A stretch of DNA of 64,000 nt from Pycnococcus provasolii (taxonomy: Eukaryota > Chlorophyta > Pseudoscourfieldiophyceae > Pseudoscourfieldiales), in contig CP150558.1 of NCBI GenBank assembly GCA_049487715.1, forward strand, positions 372,001 to 436,000, written 5' to 3'. Shown here piece after piece: positions 45,369 to 56,566 of the stretch. The position numbers were made by a program, and so were the translations under genes. The first letter of the stretch is position 1. The number at the start of each line of letters is the position of its first letter. Under the pieces are notes generated by a model. The model ran no database searches and was not told where the DNA came from. It saw only the letters and a program-made list of their open reading frames with translations.

Positions 45369-47096
45369 TTACTCCGTCTCGTCGACTAGGATTTCGCTTC
45401 CTTCCAAAAGTCCCGCGCCGCGCAGGTCTTCGTCGTCGTCGGCATGCGCGAGCGGCTCTGGTACTGGCTGTCCAGGAGCTTTGGCAAACAGACGCAGGTC
45501 TGCATCCGCCTCAAGGCGAAACATTTTGCGGCACATCGCCTTCACCTTGTGCAGCGACGTGGATGCCGGCAGCCGCTTTTCAAACGGCCGCGTCTCGCCC
45601 GCGCGCGCGCTCACACACGTGAATCGTAGCGCCATGAGCTCAGCCGCGAGCGCGCCGACACCACCGCCATTTGCTGCCGCGGCTGCCGCATCACTCGCAA
45701 ATGCGCGCGGATCAAGGTCGTGCGCCGCGCACAGTGCGGCATAACGAGGATGGGATGTCGCCGCGGCGGCGAGCGCCGCGTCGGCATCCTTCACCGTGCC
45801 GCTTGCAACCATCTCCGCAAGTTCTCTGCTCACCGCGCGCGCGTATCGCATTTCCGCATCGCGCCGCTCGCTGGTGCGTACGGTCGACCCATTCAGACGC
45901 GCAAGACGTGAGATACGAGCAACCGCGGCACTCCGCGCGACGGTCGCGGGTGCGCCACCCCACGGATTATCGCTAAGGCGCGCCTCCTCGAGCTTCGGAT
46001 AGGTGTCGAGCGCATCCAGGCATGCCCAGTCCGCGAGCGCGTTGCGGCCAACCAGCAGGCTTTCGAGAGAAGCGAGGCATCCTTGCTGAAATGGCGCCAC
46101 GGATGCGAACTGATTCCCGTTGGCGCTGAGGCGAACGAGATGTGGAAATGCGGCGTGCGCTTGAACGGCAACGTCGTTCCAGTCTGACAATGCGTTGTCG
46201 TCGAGGTTTAGGACGCGAACGCCCGTGTGAGGCGCCAGCTCTTCGCCGCCGTCGAGCTGCAGGGTAGACCATCCATTCGCGCAGAGGTGCAGTTCCTCCA
46301 ACTGCGGGCAGGATGCACATATAGCACGTGCGCCACACCACGTGACACGTGGGCACGTGTTTAGCACAAGCACGCGAAGCGTGGCAAAGGTGGGTGCTGT
46401 CATCGGCGCCGGCGTCGGAACGTGCATGAGCGGCGCTCGGCTGACATTGAGCGTTTCCAGTCGCACGAGCTCCGCCGCTATAGGCGTCACATCGACCCAC
46501 CAGTCGCTGAAGAGCCCTCCCGACGCGTCGAGCTCCGCCAGGTTGGGCGCCGCCGCCGCGAGCGATCCGGGCGGTTCACACGCGTATCCGACGTTTGCGT
46601 CGGGTACGAACGCGCCTCGCAGCGCCGCGACGTCGTCGAACCTCCTCGCCACCTCGTCTCTTCCTACGAAGTCAACGGGTACCTGCTGCTCCGACGATGT
46701 GAGCACGTGCATATTTTGACTGTCTTGGTCACTGAGAGACTGCGCTTGCGTATTTTCGTCGTCCGATGCTGGCGCGGGCGCCAGAGCGCCCTCCTGATCT
46801 GCAGGGTCCGTACATCTGTACCTCGCGACGACAGCTTCAAGCACGCTGATAATGCGTATAACTTTCTTCGGTCGCACGAGCGACGCCGCGTTGACCGCAG
46901 AGGGGTGAGTGACGCATGTGAAGTACGTGGTGCCATCGACGGTGCCGTTGTGACGACCACGCGAGGGGTCGTCGTACTCGACACCGAGGTAAATCCCTGT
47001 GTGGTTTGTGACAGGTCCGACGTACCGCACGGAAGCTAGGTACAAGGAGTCTACGAGCACACGCGTGCCCACGCTCATACCACGGGAGGACGCCAT
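45369..47096 (-). CDS. TBCE: Tubulin-folding cofactor E (TBCE)
   Basis: The ATG at 47096 follows a GTG that merely opens the frame. The 575 residues have the three TBCE modules. The first is an N-terminal CAP-Gly domain (about 8-75: GTRVLVDSLYLASVRYVG, YLGVEYDDPSRGRHNGTVDG, TTYFTC). The second is a leucine-rich-repeat region (about 195-390: LETLNVSRAPLMHVPT, LRVLVLNTCPRVTWCG, GVRVLNLDDNALSDW). The third is a C-terminal ubiquitin-like domain (about 490-575, ending EGSEILVDETE). TBCE binds alpha-tubulin and, with cofactors C and D, makes and breaks tubulin heterodimers. It is convergent with RPN5, 152 bp away. Confidence 0.88.
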   Translation of the reverse strand: MASSRGMSVGTRVLVDSLYLASVRYVGPVTNHTGIYLGVEYDDPSRGRHNGTVDGTTYFTCVTHPSAVNAASLVRPKKVIRIISVLEAVVARYRCTDPADQEGALAPAPASDDENTQAQSLSDQDSQNMHVLTSSEQQVPVDFVGRDEVARRFDDVAALRGAFVPDANVGYACEPPGSLAAAAPNLAELDASGGLFSDWWVDVTPIAAELVRLETLNVSRAPLMHVPTPAPMTAPTFATLRVLVLNTCPRVTWCGARAICASCPQLEELHLCANGWSTLQLDGGEELAPHTGVRVLNLDDNALSDWNDVAVQAHAAFPHLVRLSANGNQFASVAPFQQGCLASLESLLVGRNALADWACLDALDTYPKLEEARLSDNPWGGAPATVARSAAVARISRLARLNGSTVRTSERRDAEMRYARAVSRELAEMVASGTVKDADAALAAAATSHPRYAALCAAHDLDPRAFASDAAAAAANGGGVGALAAELMALRFTCVSARAGETRPFEKRLPASTSLHKVKAMCRKMFRLEADADLRLFAKAPGQPVPEPLAHADDDEDLRGAGLLEGSEILVDETE

Positions 47097-47293
47097 CACG
47101 CGCCGGGAATTGTGCGATCCACAAACAACTGGAAAATGAACGGGGTGCGCGGGAACAGGGTTTCTTTGGACCTTTTTCTACCGGTCCCCTCCAAGGTCCA
47201 GGGAAGGGGCCGCGGACTTGGGTTAACTGGACTGGGTAACCCTAACCCTAAGGCCGGTCCCTAAATTCGCGAAATCTATTGCCTCGAAGCCCA

Positions 47294-47650
47294 CTAGTAC
47301 AGTACTAGTACTTGCTCTGAAGCTGCTTTGTTCGCCGCTTTCGTCGCAAGCGCGTCCTTCGCCGCCGAGCTGCTCGTCTCATGATCGCGCCACTTCGTGC
47401 GAACATCGCGCAGGACACTGCGGAACTCCTTCTCCGTTGATGTCGCCTTCGTGAGATCAACTCGTTCAACACCAGCAGTGGAGTGCGTTGTCTTCACTTG
47501 CATGATCGCATGCTTCCCCGCCTTCGCAAGCGCAACCGCGCAACGCACGCTCCCGAACCATGAGTCTCCGATGACGAGCGGCTTTCTGCTTTCGCCCGTG
47601 AGGAACGTGGTGAACGCCCATGTAAGCTTTCGGCTTTCGCTCGTTTGCAA
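47294..47650 (-). pseudogene. piggyBac-like transposase relic (DDE fragment)
   Basis: The minus-strand frame contains KPLVIGDSWFGSVRCAVAL, then AKAGKHAIMQVKTTHSTAG. This resembles the (V)xDSWFGSVKTAxxLxxRGxxxIGxVKTAH block of piggyBac/PGBD-type DDE transposases. Only this fragment (about 120 residues) is open; upstream the similarity is lost among three frames. The residue in the DSWF position is intact, but the rest of the transposase is missing. It is therefore a dead copy. Confidence 0.55.
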
Positions 47651-47787
47651 GCCACGATTGGCCGCTCTTCAGTCTTCACAGTCACGGTGAACTCGCTGAA
47701 GGCTGGTACTGCCGCGTGGGCTGCGTGGGCTGCTTGTGTTGGCGTCCCGTCCCCGACTCGCACCTTGAAGCCATGGTTCAAATACTC

Positions 47788-47827
47788 GAACGCTGCGTCG
47801 ACGAGTCGACGAGTCGACGCAGCGTTC
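47788..47827. repeat. 15-bp inverted repeat near the transposase relic
   Basis: GAACGCTGCGTCGAC at 47788-47802 is exactly complementary to 47813-47827, with a 10-base GAGTCGACGA-type loop. It may be part of the dead transposon or an unrelated palindrome. Confidence 0.85.
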
Positions 47828-48895
47828 CTCGGGATTCCTCGTTCGGCTAGGGTTAGCGTGCGGAAACCTACGCGCGTTCCATATGACCAAATCTCCCGGC
47901 CGGAGGTTGACATGATGGAGGGGCTGGCGTCGGAGGCGCAGTCGCACATGGTCGACGCGTGCGACGCGGCCGCGCAGGGCGCGTACACGCTGGAGTGGCG
48001 CAGCTTACACTGCGAACCTGACGCTGCCGACGACGACGGGTCGAGCACGGCGTGGACGCGGAGGCCACGCCGCAACCATCGCCGGTGCGCATTGCGCGCA
48101 ATGTCACCCCACCGGCAACGCCTCATACGAGGCCTTACCTCAGGGTACTCCTAGGTGGTTATCCCTGACCTCCTCGGACGTCCGGTGTTGCGGTACCGGG
48201 GGAGTGGGTGTTCGAAACACCTTAAAAACCATTAAAAGAACAGTAAAAAAAAAAGAAAAAGGGAAGGGAAATACCACCTGTTACAACCCAGGTTTTCGTC
48301 GAAAAAGAGGGGGGGGGGGGGGTCGGGGAACTTTTTTTCCCCGACTTCCCCGACCATTTCCCCCGACCAAAAAAAGTCGGGGTTAGGGCCTCTCAGGCAA
48401 TATAGCGCTATGGGCGTGACGTCATAAAATATATAGGGCTATATAGTTTGCTATATGAAAATATATTATATCGCTATGGATCGGCTGCCAAGTATAAGAG
48501 CCACCCACCTTCTTCCGCAGCGAGCCGACGTGTTCGACGAACCCTTCTTCCTTGTAGCGTAGAGATGGCCTCTTCATGTGTGGCGACGAGTCGACGCAGC
48601 GAGTATTTGCCTCCGGTGTCAACGAAAAAGAAAAAAATCTTTGCCCCTCCTCCTGCCTACGGTTCATCACAGGGTGCACGTCCAAGGATGCATCCCGGGC
48701 CCTCGGAGAAACGGGACCCAGTTTCGCGGGGGCCGGCCCGCCTGCTTTGCCTTTGCGCGCGCGCCGTCTGCTTTCCCCCTCCCCTCGCCTCCCCCCTCCA
48801 TTCGAACATCGCGGTGACAGAGGTGCCCATTCGTATTTTAATACAGTTTACCTGCTCTCAGTACCTTTACCGTGAGTAGTCGTCTGAGTCTTCTT

Positions 48896-51686
48896 ATGTC
48901 GTACGCGGGCTTCACGTACGGTCTGGCGCGCTCACCTTGTGGTGCGTCGGGCGTCACAGCTTCGGGCGGCTTCGCTGGTGGTGCGTCCACGGGCGGCGGC
49001 TTCGCTGGTGGTGCGCCGTGCTCAAGGGAACAGGCCAGCGCGCTCGTGGCCAAGGCATTCCAACACGCTGACACAGCCGCGAACGCCGCAAACGCCAAGA
49101 AAGCATATGACGTGCTACGTCGAACCAAAAACGCCGTGGTGCCGCCAGACGACGCGATGAAACCTGTCGTCAAGCAGAAGACGATCGCAAAGGTGGCGAA
49201 CCAACACACGACGAACCATGCCGGTGCCATGCTCAACGGGTCGGCTCTACCGTCGAAGTGGCAAGCACCAGGCGGCGGCGGCGGCGGCGGTGCTGATGGT
49301 GCTGGTGCAGGTGGTGAAGGCAGCAAGCACCAGCCACAGTCGACGTTTCCGCGAACGCAGCCGGCGGGGACGACGAGCGGCACAGGCGCGTACACCCAGC
49401 ACATGCAGCAACCCCAACCCTACGTTCAGCCGCAGCCTTATGCTCCTCCTCAAATGCAGCAGTACAAGCAAAGTGAATTTTCACAGCAACAGCACTACAT
49501 GCAACAGCCACCACCAACGACCACGACCATGCAGCCGCCCACCACCTTCCACCAGCCCTACGCTCAGCCGCAGCCTTATGCTCCTCCTCAAATGCAGCAG
49601 TACAAGCAAAGTGAATTTTCACAGCAACAGCACCACATACAACAGCCACCACCAACGACCACGACCATGCAGCCGCCCACCACCTTCCACCAGCCCTACG
49701 CTCAGCCACCTCCTCCTCAAGTACCACCACATTCTTCATACCAGCACCAGCAGTACGCTCAGCCACCTCCTCCTCAAGCGCAAACGTCATACCAGCACCA
49801 GCAAGGTGGCGGTCGCTCGTCGTTCGCACCTCCTCCACTGAAAGAGACGAGCGCCTCGTGGGACCGCGCGGGCTTCGAGTGGGATGACACGATCATGCGA
49901 CGGAATCTCGAGGTGTTTGGCAATCGCTCGTTTCGACCAGGCCAGCGCGGCGCCATTAATTGCGCGCTGGCTGGCCACGACGCGCTCGTGCTTCTACCCA
50001 CCGGCGGGGGAAAGAGCCTCTGCTACCAACTGCCCGCCGTGTGCGACAACACCGGAGATCTTACAGTTGTCGTGTCGCCTCTCATCTCGCTCATCCAGGA
50101 CCAGGTGTCGCAGATCAAGATGCTTGGCATTCCCTGCGAGACTTTCGGGCGGTCGTACGGCGGCGGAAATCAAGACATGGAGCACGGCCGGAGGCTTGCA
50201 ACCGCACTTCGCGCGGGTAGCGCAGAGTGCCCACGCCTGCTTTACGTGACACCCGAAAAGCTCGCACACTCCAACTTCGCGTGCAGCATTCTCGAGCACG
50301 TACATGCCGAGGGGCGGCTCAAGCGCATCGTCATCGACGAGGCGCACTGCGTGTCTCAGTGGGGCCACGACTTCCGACCTGACTACGTCGCGCTAGGCCC
50401 GCTCGTGCGGCAGCGCTTCCCCGGCGTGCCGATGCTCGCCTTCACCGCCACGGCGACGCCTCGCGTACAGGCTGACATCGTGCTGGCACTCCGTCTGGGG
50501 CGGTGCAATGGAGGCGTGGCATGCGACCCGCAGCGGCGAAGCCTGCCGCCAAGCCTGGGCGCACTCGATGCTTGCGCCTTCTTCAAGACGAGCTTCCACC
50601 GTCCTAATCTGCGCTACGAGGTGATCAAGAAGGGCAAGAAGAAGGACGTTGAGTCGCTTCTGAAGGAGCTCATCACCGGGCGCTACGTGTACGCCTCAGG
50701 ACCCAACAGGGGGCGCGTGCAGTCTGGCCTGGTGTACTGCATGTCCAAGGCTGAGTGCGAACGCATCGCCGCTCTCATCGGCACGTGGTGCGACAAATCA
50801 GGAAGGCGCATCCGCGCGGCGCACTACCACGCGGGCATGAATCCTGACGAGCGCGAGGATGTGCAGCGCCGCTGGAGCTGCGACGAGATCACCGTCGTCG
50901 TGGCGACTGTTGCCTTTGGCATGGGAATCAACAAGCCGGATGTTCGCTTCGTCATTCACCACAGCCTCGCGAAGTCGATCGAGGCGTACCACCAGGAGAG
51001 CGGCCGTGCCGGGCGCGATGGCAAGGAGGCTGAGTGCGTGCTCCTGTACTCGTGGGGCGACGTGCGCGTCGGCGAGCTGCTGATTTCCAAGACTCCCGAC
51101 GGCGCGCCGATGTCCTCCATGACTCCCGCGGCACGGCAGGTGATGGAGCAGCACCGCGACGCGCTGCGTCACATGGCCCGCTACGCTGACGACGAGTTCA
51201 CGTGCCGCATTGAGGCGCTCATACGTCATCTCGGCGAGTCGTTCGACGCAAGTCAGCTTTGCCGAGGTCGCTGCGACGTTTGCCGTCGAGGCGACACGGG
51301 CGTAGACGTGGACGTCACGGACTACGCGCGCATGGCCGTGGAGCTGGTGCGCAGCTCTGCGCGCCCGTACAATAACACGACGGACTGGAGCGTGAGCCAT
51401 TTCACGACAGTGTTCAAGGGCGGCAACACCAAGGAGGTTCGGCAGAAGGGCGACGACGGGAACGCATTGTTTGGGTGCGGCAAGTCGATGGACCGCAAGC
51501 AGGTGGATGTGATGATCCGAAAGCTACTTCTCGTCGGCGCACTCGTCGAGCACGTCTCGAGGCGCAACATGCCAGGTGGCGATGGTTGGGCAGTGACCAC
51601 TACGTCAATTGGTTACGATCCACGCAACGACGTGGTTCAGCGCCTGCAATCTCGAGACAACAGCTTCCGATTCACGGTTCGTGTCA

Positions 51687-51717
<31 letters not shown>

Positions 51718-52267
51718 GGCTAGTGCAGGTGCAGGTGCAGGTGCAGGTGGCAAGGAGAACCAAGTCTCGGCGCCAGCGGCGAAGCGAAGCCGTGCCCTTG
51801 GCGTCAATTTATCTGCTGTGGGCCCTCCACCACCAGCACCACCAGCACCACAGCAACGCCAGGCACATCGACTTCCACCACCTCCTCCGGCGAAGCAGGT
51901 GGCAATGAGTCACGATCGGCGCGCGCCGGCCCTTTCTTCCTTCGCGCTTGGTGAAGAGCAGCGTGAGGCGCGCCTTCACACGCTTCTTACGACGCGCCGT
52001 CAAGAGGAGTGGGATCGCATGGTGGAGAATGTCACTTCGCTGGGTGGAGTAGCGCCAACGGGCAATCCAACGCACATGATGCCGAATCACACGCTCCACA
52101 CGATCGTCGAGCGTCGGTACGAGCTGCTTCGCGAGCGCGCGAATATCATGTGCAACGGCGGCGAGTCCAAGTTTAGCGAGATTGTTCCTGGCTGGTCGAT
52201 GCAGCAGGCGAAGAATGGCCGCCACTGGATATTCGAGTGCCTCGAAAAGGCGATGGAGGCTGCCTAA
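48896..52267 (+). CDS. RecQ-family DNA helicase
   Basis: The ATG at 48896 is the first in a frame opened by a GTG; the true N-terminus may involve an upstream exon. The protein has 1123 residues. An N-terminal region (1-330) is Gln/Pro/His/Gly-rich and contains a duplicated 46-residue block. The helicase core has GQRGAINCALAGHD, Walker A PTGGGKS (about 367), IDEAHCVSQWGHDFRPDY (about 479), TATATPRVQ, and motif VI HQESGRAGRDGK. A RecQ-Ct zinc region (TCR...LCRGRCDVC) and a winged-helix domain follow (about 800-905). The C-terminal 200 residues contain Gly/Ala runs and a final helical domain. RecQ helicases (BLM/RECQ4A-like) unwind recombination and replication intermediates. Confidence 0.92.
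49420..49715. repeat. 138-bp tandem duplication in RecQ coding sequence
   Basis: A 138-bp unit, starting for example at 49431 and again at 49569, is nearly identical in two tandem copies. A partial third copy follows (to about 49715). It encodes a 46-residue Gln/Pro/His/Tyr-rich block (QPYAPPQMQQYKQSEFSQQQ). The period is a multiple of three, so the frame is kept. Confidence 0.9.
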
Positions 52268-53919
52268 CATGTTACTACTTACTACTACTACACCAGCCAA
52301 CCCTATGTAATCATGTTCAAAAAATATTTTTTTATTAGGGTTCTTTTTTCTAGCTATCGTAGTACTGCCCTGTGGTTGAAGCCACGAAGTGAGGTTGTTA
52401 ATCATCAACAAACCTGAGGGGTACTCTTTGTTGTTTTTTTGTTTGTTGTTTTTTAAGAGTTGAAGAACTGTGGCGCCGAGTGTGAAATAAAAGAAAAGTG
52501 AAGAGTGAGGTTACTATGGGGTGAGAAGGGAAGGGTGCGCCCGAGTGCGCTCCGGCGCGCCAGACCCTCCCAATTACCGGCGAAGTCGTTTGTGACAAGC
52601 TTGTTCACGTACTTCTCTAAGGTCGGCTCCACCGTCTTGTCGACCTCTTTCTCTTCCGTGCGCTTCCTCCTGCGCTTGTGTACGGCTTGTGTGTTTCGAT
52701 CATGCTCGAGATTGTCGCAGTTGCCTCAGAAGCGTGTGCACGCTTCTCTTTGGTGGCTCGGAAGCCAAGTGCATCGCGGTCGACACTGCGGACATCAGCT
52801 TGATCTCAGCCATCGTGTGTACGTTTTTGATATGCAGGGTTTCGTCGTTGTCGTCTTCATCAATCGAGTCAAACAAATCATCGTTCTCGTCTTCGCCAAT
52901 CGCCATCTCCGCAGCGATGGCGCGCTTCTCGGCTAGGACGAGCTTCTCAGAAAGCGCTCTTTCCTTCTCAACCCAGTCTCTCTTTGTTCCTTTTCGCGCC
53001 TTTCGATGTGCCAACTCACTGGTCGGTGTTTATCGTTCGTTCTCTGCGGCACGTGACTGCTAGAAGCACCCGCGGACGATGATCGCCGACGTTTCCTCGC
53101 CCCCGAGCGGGATCCCCAATTCCCCAAACAAAGGGAAACTCCCCAGGCACACCAAGCAAGGACCATATCAGTTAAACCTCAAGCGTTCTATGGAGGATCC
53201 CCGAAAGGAAGTTTGTAGTTTTTTAGGAACCTGTTTCGCGCTTTCTTTCTGAAAAAAAACACTGAAGCCTGCTTTGCAAGAAACCCCCGGGGGGAGGGGG
53301 TGACCTGGACGCCCTCCCACTTGATGAACCGGGATCCCCTCTCCCAATTTGGTATTTGCCTATTTCGTCTTTCCGCCATTCGCCTTCCCCCCATTCTCCG
53401 GCCCCGCCCATCAATCCAAATCACTTTTCATTCCAGCAATCACGCACAGTGTGATTCTTGCGTGTGCTTGTAGTGGCTGACAAAATCTGTGCTTGTGGCT
53501 TACAGACTCAACCTGTGCTTGTAGTGGCATTCCACGGCTGTGGAATCTTGTGTTGAGTTTAGGGTCATCCGTTTGTCATCACTTTGGCTTTTTCACTTCT
53601 TTGGTTAGGGTGCGGCTAGGGACTTGTCACTTGGCTGCGTCGTAGGGTGCACTTCGGTCATTTCGTTAGGGTGCGCTTCACTGTGTTGTGCTATCGTAGG
53701 GTACCCTACCTGGTCTTGAGGCACGGGTGGCTTGTTTTTCACCAAGGGTTAATCTTGGTATATATATAGAGTACAGGTACCTGTACTTACGGAACCCTGT
53801 GTGTAGTAGGGTGCTTTTTATATTTGTCGGAGGTGACCAGTGGCGCACTGTAGTGAGTGAGTGAGTGCGTGAGTGAGTGACTCCAGCAGCAGAAGCATTT
53901 CCGTAAACGTAACATATAT
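52268..53919. other. Long intergenic region
   Basis: No supported gene is seen. The part at 53440-53560 repeats GTGCTTGTAGTGGC-type motifs. TAGGGT/GTTAGGGTGC variants recur at 53603-53700 and 53808. A GAGT microsatellite (53852-53880) directly precedes the CDK 5' end. TATATATA lies at 53758-53767. Confidence 0.45.
52700..53014 (-). CDS. Hypothetical acidic ORF without ATG start
   Basis: The frame is 104 codons opened by TTG. Its residues are Lys/Glu-rich, then acidic (EDENDDLFDSIDEDDNDET), then a Leu/Ala helix (MAEIKLMSAVSTAMHLASE). The similar-looking upstream frame (52933-53166) contains a shifted version of the same basic stretch. It could be a 3' exon or a decayed gene. No family is recognised. 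Confidence 0.2.
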   Translation of the reverse strand: MAHRKARKGTKRDWVEKERALSEKLVLAEKRAIAAEMAIGEDENDDLFDSIDEDDNDETLHIKNVHTMAEIKLMSAVSTAMHLASEPPKRSVHTLLRQLRQSRA

Positions 53920-54990
53920 ATGGAGAACTTCGAGAAAGTCGACAAGATTGGAGAGGGTACATATGGTGTGGTACGTGCTTCTCAATGCTTCCTTTCTGAC
54001 CCTACGCTTCTTCATATATTGCACGCACGCACGCACTGACAAAAACCCTGCGCATGCACGAACAACAACCAATACACAACAGGTGTATAAGGCTAGGAAT
54101 AAGCAGACGAACGCTCTCATCGCCCTGAAGAAGATCCGACTCGAGCACGAGGACGAGGGTGTGCCGAGCACGGCGATCCGCGAAATATCCCTGCTTAAGG
54201 AGCTGCAGCACCCAAACATCGTGCAGCTCGAGGATGTCGTGCACAACGACAGTTGCCTGTACCTCGTCTTCGAGTACCTCGACCTCGACCTGAAGCGATA
54301 CATGGACGACAACCCTTCAGAGCTGAAGAAGCCGAAGAGGGTGCAGAAGTTCCTCGAGCAGCTCCTGCACGGTATCGCATACTGGTTCGTTTTTTCAGCG
54401 TCTTCTCCTTATTGGAACGTACAACTTTTATCACGCACGGCTAACACCACACCCCTTTTCAACCAAACAGCCATAGCCACCGTGTCCTTCACCGTGACTT
54501 GAAACCCCAGAACCTGCTGATTGACCAGAAGAAAGGTGCTCTGAAGCTCGCCGACTTTGGCCTTGCGCGAGCGTTCGGCATTCCCATACGAACGTACACA
54601 CACGAGGTGGTTACACTTTGGTACCGCGCGCCTGAAATTTTGCTCGGTTCCAGGCACTACAGCACACCCGTCGACGTGTGGAGCATCGGGTGCATTTTCA
54701 GCGAGATGGCGAACCAGCGGCCACTCTTTCCGGGCGACAGCGAGATTGACCAGCTTTTGAAAATCTTCCAGAAGCTCGGCACACCTCACGAGGAGAGCTG
54801 GCCTGAGGTGTCCCGCCTTCCCGAGTACCGCGATCACTTCCCGCGGTGGGATGCGACGGATTTGGCGGTTGCGACGACGCTTCCCGCGGAGGGCGTCGAC
54901 TTGCTGAAGCGCATGCTCGTGTACGAGCCTCGTGCGCGCTTGAGCGCTGCGCAGGCGCTGCGCCACCCGTACTTCGAGCTTGAACTGTAA
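53920..54990 (+). CDS. CDKA: Cyclin-dependent kinase A / CDC2 (PSTAIRE kinase)
   Basis: The CDS is join(53920..53970, 54083..54384, 54471..54990), with GT-AG introns of 112 and 86 bp; exon 1 encodes only 17 residues. The spliced 290-residue kinase has [11 protein letters not shown] (with Thr14/Tyr15 equivalents), the catalytic Lys (ALKKIRL), [15 protein letters not shown] (PSTAIRE cyclin-binding helix), [13 protein letters not shown] and the T-loop [20 protein letters not shown] with the activating Thr. [10 protein letters not shown] and [16 protein letters not shown] are conserved. The length is the family norm (about 294). It controls G1/S and G2/M entry with cyclins. The second junction restores the codon in [12 protein letters not shown], which confirms the splice site. 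Confidence 0.95.
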
Positions 54991-55262
54991 CTTTGACGAA
55001 GAGAGACAGGCTTTTTTTTACACATGTGTATTGCTTTGCTTATATGAACTTGTTCGCCGCCGCCGCTGCAGCCGCCGCCACTGATGACTGTGACGTTACA
55101 CTAGTGCCGCGCAAATACAAAATACGCGCGTCAAGCCGCGCGCGTCACACGACGACACACTTCACTCCACCTGCTGGCTGCCTGCTTCCGCCATTTCTCT
55201 CCCCCCCGCCCCCATCTCCCCCCCCCTCCGGATTCTCCCCACTTCCTCGCTCTGGCGTGCCC

Positions 55263-55352
55263 ATGGACGCGTGTCAGCTGCAGCAGTTTGCGATCGCCTT
55301 TGTGATACTCTCCTTCACGTTTTACGTCTCGTATCTCGCAATCCTCCGCTAA
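55263..55352 (+). CDS. Candidate 29-residue membrane micro-protein, OST4-like
   Basis: This short frame starts at an ATG at 55263 and reads MDACQLQQFAIAFVILSFTF, then YVSYLAILR. It is a single transmembrane helix with a short polar N-terminus, as in OST4, the roughly 36-residue subunit of ER oligosaccharyltransferase (N-term -DxQL- followed by one helix). The position 270 bp after CDKA, with a poly-C/CT-rich leader, would suit a separate small gene. The match is only in general pattern, so this is a guess about a real but tiny gene. Confidence 0.35.
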   Translation: MDACQLQQFAIAFVILSFTFYVSYLAILR

Positions 55353-55383
55353 CCACCCGTCATCTTTTTCATAGCTCGCGCTC

Positions 55384-55893
55384 TTAAGGCCACGTCGACG
55401 ACCACGCCTCGCGCGGACGGCGAGGCGACGACGAGTTGGCTCGCTGAGATGCGTCTGCGCTTCCTGCGACGACGCGGCGCGGCTTGAAGTGGTGCTGGAA
55501 CGTGTCGTCAGGCTTGGATGGAGCCTCGCCACCATGAACGCACGTCGTCTCCTTAGCCTGCGCCGCCGCACGCCAGTGCCTGGCGAGCGTCTCCACGGCC
55601 GCTTTCAGCTCGGGCGTCGGCGTGTTCGCGGCTCGGTGCTGTGACGTCGCAGGCGTGCGTGCCTTGCTTGCTGGAGCCACCTTGTTGGTGCTCAGTTTCC
55701 TTCGTATCTTCGACGACGACTTCATCACCTTGCGCACACCCGCTCGCAAGGCGCGCGTGACGTTAATCACGGACGTCGACGGCGCGAATCGCACGGCACA
55801 TCGCGCCACCGCCTGGGACGCGGGCGAGAGCACGCGGCGAGACGTGTTCGCCGCCGTGGTGGTGCGATACTGACTTCGCGTCGTTGCCGTCAT
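55384..55893 (-). CDS. Basic Ser/Thr/Ala-rich protein of unknown function
   Basis: The frame starts at an ATG at 55893 and has 169 residues. It is rich in Arg, Lys, Ser, Thr and Ala with few hydrophobic stretches. A possible short helix (ELKAAVETLARHWRAAAQAK) and an ETTCVHGGEAPSKPDDTFQHHF segment are followed by a basic tail (KPRRVV, SSSPRRPREAW). It might be a DNA- or RNA-binding or organelle-targeted protein. No family is recognised. Confidence 0.4.
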   Translation of the reverse strand: MTATTRSQYRTTTAANTSRRVLSPASQAVARCAVRFAPSTSVINVTRALRAGVRKVMKSSSKIRRKLSTNKVAPASKARTPATSQHRAANTPTPELKAAVETLARHWRAAAQAKETTCVHGGEAPSKPDDTFQHHFKPRRVVAGSADASQRANSSSPRRPREAWSSTWP

Positions 55894-56566
55894 ATGCTGC
55901 AGATTTTTTGAGTGGGATAAGCGCCACCGCTTGAAGATGCTGTCGTGAAATGAGTAAAGATTGTTGTTAACTCACTCCAGCGGGTTTTGCGGAAGCACCG
56001 ACAGAACTCGTGGCGGGGCACGTGCGAGACGGTGGAGGCTGTCTCGCACGCACGCATAGGGGCGCATAGTCGCGCCATGGTTGGTGCTACTCCAGTGGTC
56101 CCGGGGTCGTGCGGTCGTGCGGTGCTTTGCTGTGCTGCGCTGCAAAGTGAGTAGGGTATGGCAAGCGCAGCGCGGCGTGCGTGCTTTGCTCTTTTTTCTT
56201 GTATTTCTTGTATTTGGTACGGGGCGGTCCAAAGGGGCTGTTGGGGAAGTGTGCAGAGCAGGGGGGGGGGGAGATGAACCGGTAAATTTACCAACTAAGA
56301 CCTGGATGGACGACATCTTCTTGACCACCTTTCACACCGATGCGATACAGTAATCTAACAAGAAAAACTCAAAACTTTGTTAATTCATTTATACTGTTGC
56401 TAGTGGTGTACATAAACCATAAAACACCGTCCCAAATAAACCTTCACCCACTCCAACACCCAAGTCAAAGGAACCCGTGCTGACCCCCAGCCAGCCAGGT
56501 TGTTGTCCCGTCCCATCCACTCATTTCCACTCCAACAACTAACTTGCTTGCGTGACACAACTAACC
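55894..56566. other. Intergenic spacer
   Basis: No gene is seen. The region has a G11 run near 56263 and A/T-rich 3'-flank sequence after 56340 that carries the presumed terminator of the heme peroxidase gene. Confidence 0.4.

Larger units (their letters stand above)
47097..48895. other. Transposon-scarred spacer between TBCE and RecQ
   Basis: This 1.8-kb spacer holds a CCCTAACCCTAA tract (about 47240-47252), a piggyBac-like relic (47294-47650), a 15-bp inverted repeat (47788-47827), a G15 run (about 48311) next to CCCCGAC/GTCGGGG inverted repeats (48335-48385), and an AT-rich TATA-repeat block (48425-48480). No intact gene is seen. Confidence 0.55.

Noticed and set aside
47645-48154. 169-residue plus-strand frame
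   Set aside because: It is antisense to the transposase-like region, spans the inverted repeat, and has no protein-like features.
53188-53424. 78-residue minus-strand ORF
   Set aside because: It is Arg/Gly-rich and repeat-derived, with no conserved features.
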